NCBI GenBank assembly: GCA_032622095.1
Contig: CP136066.1
Location: 154,529,152-154,593,151 of the forward strand
Source of the DNA: Siphonodentalium dalli
Taxonomy: Eukaryota; Mollusca; Scaphopoda; Gadilida; Siphonodentaliidae
Length of the DNA stretch: 64,000 bases
Direction of reading: 5' to 3'
The notes under the pieces are model-generated. The model worked only from the letters and a program-made list of their open reading frames with translations, was not told where the DNA came from and ran no database searches. A program made the position numbers and the translations under genes. Positions within the stretch are counted from its first letter, which is position 1, and every line of letters starts with the position of its first letter. Positions 62,299 through 64,000 of this stretch are shown here, piece by piece.

Positions 62299-62508
62299 TT
62301 AAGTGTCATACTAGTATAAAAGCAAACAGGATGAAATTTTCACCGGGAAGGAAAATTATCTGAAATTTCGAAGTAAAAAAACAAAACAAACCCGGAAATA
62401 ATAAAAACTTGAAGGGGCTTGCAATATGACAGACAGCAATTTGTTACTTTCGGTCAGAAACAAATTGGCACCTTTCACATCCATTTGACCAAAAACCACT
62501 TCCGTTAA

Positions 62509-62750
62509 ACCTTTCTTTACTGAATGGATTCTCCCACTCAGTTTAAAAGTGTAGAGGGGTGTGCCAGTAGTAAAAGATGACAGATAGGTGAAAAGATAAT
62601 ACAAGAACAGAAGGATTCAACTTCATTGGTGGGAAATGTTCAGATAGTATTAAAGTTCAACAAATAAACTATTGAAGTTTTTTTTAAAACTTATTATCTG
62701 AACATTTCCAATGAAAACTACTCATCAATGAGTGTTTAGTAAAGAAAGGG
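62509..62750. mobile_element. TTAA-flanked MITE with CCTTTCTTTACT ends
   Basis: TTAA at 62505-62508 and 62751-62754; ends ACCTTTCTTTACT and AGTAAAGAAAGGG; central hairpin GTTCAGATAGTATTAAAG. Sister of 38595. Confidence 0.7.
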
Positions 62751-62789
62751 TTAAACATGGTTTCTAATGTTGTTCCAGCATTTAATGTT

Positions 62790-62796
<7 letters not shown>

Positions 62797-62829
<33 letters not shown>
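62797..62829. repeat. (TA)n microsatellite
   Basis: About 16 TA units, directly beside the 3' end of the Penelope-like element. Confidence 0.95.
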
Positions 62830-62831
<2 letters not shown>

Positions 62832-63145
62832 TAAAGTAGTGTAGCCGTATAGGTCTGATTGATAGTTGGGTTGAAATAAATGGTAACACCTTTAAGACCT
62901 ATTGTATATTTTTTTCTCACGAGCTTTCGTCTAACATAGACTTTATCAAGTGACAGACAATCGAGAAATGAGACAAGAAACGTTAAAGCTACATGAAGCG
63001 TTGATGATGACGTGATGACGTTGTATCCCAGGTAAACAAGTTGATGGTTACGAATTTCTAGTAGATATAAATTAGGACCTAGTGTATAGGTACAATTGAA
63101 AGGTATATAGCTGCATGTTAGTTGCAATAAGATATCACAATAAGA
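62830..63145 (-). mobile_element. 3' tail of a Penelope-like element
   Basis: Lies between the ORF stop and the (TA)n run on the - strand. It carries GATAAAGTCTATGTTAGACG and AAAGCTCGTGAGAAAAA, a tail style common in Penelope-like elements. The assignment rests mainly on position next to the ORF. Confidence 0.55.
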
Positions 63146-63976
63146 CTACAACCACGCGGAAATGAATCCAGCATCTCTATTGATACCGGAATTGAAACTG
63201 TCAAGCATTGAAATGTATTTTTGCTCTGTAATCCTGCGACTGTGAAGGTCCGATAGTCCTCCCTGTATCACTTGGACACGAATGTCCTTAACAGAATGGC
63301 GTGGAAGGCAGAAATGGTTCGCAACAGGCAAATCGTCGTGGTTGTTGATATTCTGTCGGTGGCCAGTGATTCGTCTACATAACGGCTGTCCAGTCTCTCC
63401 TATGTAGTGAACATCCGGGCATCGTGCGCAAGTTAAGATGTATACCACACATGTGCTTCGACAGGTGAATAGACCCTTCGGAATGATCGGATATCCGTCT
63501 TTAGAACTAATAGTATCCGAAGATACTAATTGGCATGTGCCACATCTTGGAGTGTTACACGGTTTGGTTCCGATAGAAAAATTAGACGACCGACATTGGC
63601 TAGAAACAAGCATCTGTCGTACGTTAGGTGGTTGCCTAGTCGCCAGTAACGGCCTCTCCTTGAATATGTTCTGAAGTAGATCATCGCCGTCCAGAATATG
63701 CTGGGACTGAACCAGAATGAGTCTCATTAGTTTAGTTGTGGGGTGATGTGTAACAACAAGCGGAACGCGTTCTTTAACGTCAGAACATTTATAAGCTAAC
63801 AAATCCGTACGGTCCTTGGAAAGCGCCTTAGTTGTCTGCTTCTCCACAGTTCGCTTTTCATACCCAAGTTTCACGAATTCTCTTTTTATATATATATTGA
63901 AAAAACAATATACAGTCTTGAAGATCGGTAAATAATTGCAGTTTCCCTGATTTAACATCCATCGATTGATTGACAT
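63146..63976 (-). CDS. Penelope-like retroelement, C-terminal GIY-YIG endonuclease region (partial)
   Basis: Penelope-like elements couple a reverse transcriptase to a GIY-YIG nuclease. This 276-codon frame covers the C-terminal part. Residues about 105-148 hold the linker (RQPPNVRQMLV and KPCNTPRCGTC, Cys 140, 145, 148). The nuclease follows at about 177-270: VVYIL...HYIGETG gives the GIY-YIG strands, then RRITGHR (Arg and His), ITEQKYI (Glu 251) and a late Asn. The catalytic set looks intact. The first 30 residues (MSINRWMLNQ and on) do not look like the family, so the real frame may begin beyond the window or the 5' part may be truncated. It lies where a YY1 intron is expected, on the same strand. 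Confidence 0.8.
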   Translation of the reverse strand: MSINRWMLNQGNCNYLPIFKTVYCFFNIYIKREFVKLGYEKRTVEKQTTKALSKDRTDLLAYKCSDVKERVPLVVTHHPTTKLMRLILVQSQHILDGDDLLQNIFKERPLLATRQPPNVRQMLVSSQCRSSNFSIGTKPCNTPRCGTCQLVSSDTISSKDGYPIIPKGLFTCRSTCVVYILTCARCPDVHYIGETGQPLCRRITGHRQNINNHDDLPVANHFCLPRHSVKDIRVQVIQGGLSDLHSRRITEQKYISMLDSFNSGINRDAGFISAWL

Positions 63977-64000
63977 ATGGAAAAAATAGTTGGCTTGCCA

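Overview
This is nuclear DNA from an animal. The genes are split by introns with GT/AG splice sites, intergenic DNA is AT-rich and packed with short transposons, and both recognisable genes are metazoan. Several repeats are of the kind seen in mollusc genomes: arrays ending in GGAC runs, ends reading TATACCCCC, and a 'CTCAGGTGAGCTAAAAA' end. I infer a marine mollusc, perhaps a bivalve, from repeat style only. No operon, bacterial gene, CRISPR array or rRNA is present, and I found no tRNA gene by eye.

Two genes are certain. (1) PAF1, the Paf1-complex subunit, lies on the + strand from 374 to 34910. All 13 coding exons can be joined in frame into a 511-residue protein. Its core matches animal PAF1, but its C-terminal part carries an Arg-Ser repeat block before the conserved EEIFGS motif. 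(2) YY1, the four-zinc-finger regulator, lies on the - strand. The window holds its 3' part: two zinc-finger exons (62024-61866 and 60743-60570), with the N-terminal exons beyond the right edge. Downstream on the same strand I find three more small exons in matching phase: two duplicated cassettes (58253-58206 and 52482-52432) and a terminal exon (48897-48858). They would extend YY1 past its usual end.

The rest is mostly mobile DNA. Non-autonomous hAT elements with clear 8-bp target duplications start at 4834, 21724, 23928, 29593, 46872, 53598 and 57262, with imperfect duplications at 15665 and 16808. Elements flanked by TTAA (piggyBac-like) start at 17864, 21333, 23822, 31460, 35403, 38595, 62062 and 62509. 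Elements flanked by TA (Tc1/mariner-like) include a palindromic family (19752, 26172, 41508) and a nearly identical pair (35786, 37146). There is also a PIF/Harbinger-like element (616), a giant foldback (27828-29119), a Penelope-like retroelement ORF with a GIY-YIG domain (63146-63976, - strand) and the 3' end of a non-LTR retrotransposon (near 61140).

Layout: 1-373 flank; 374-34910 PAF1 with large introns, intron 1 being about 11 kb; 34911-35398 PAF1 3' region; 35400-48850 repeats with two weak exon candidates; 48858-62024 YY1 3' part; 62060-64000 transposons, presumably within a YY1 intron. Short elements sit unusually close to PAF1 and YY1 splice sites. The strongest candidate for something undescribed is the set of alternative YY1 C-terminal exons.
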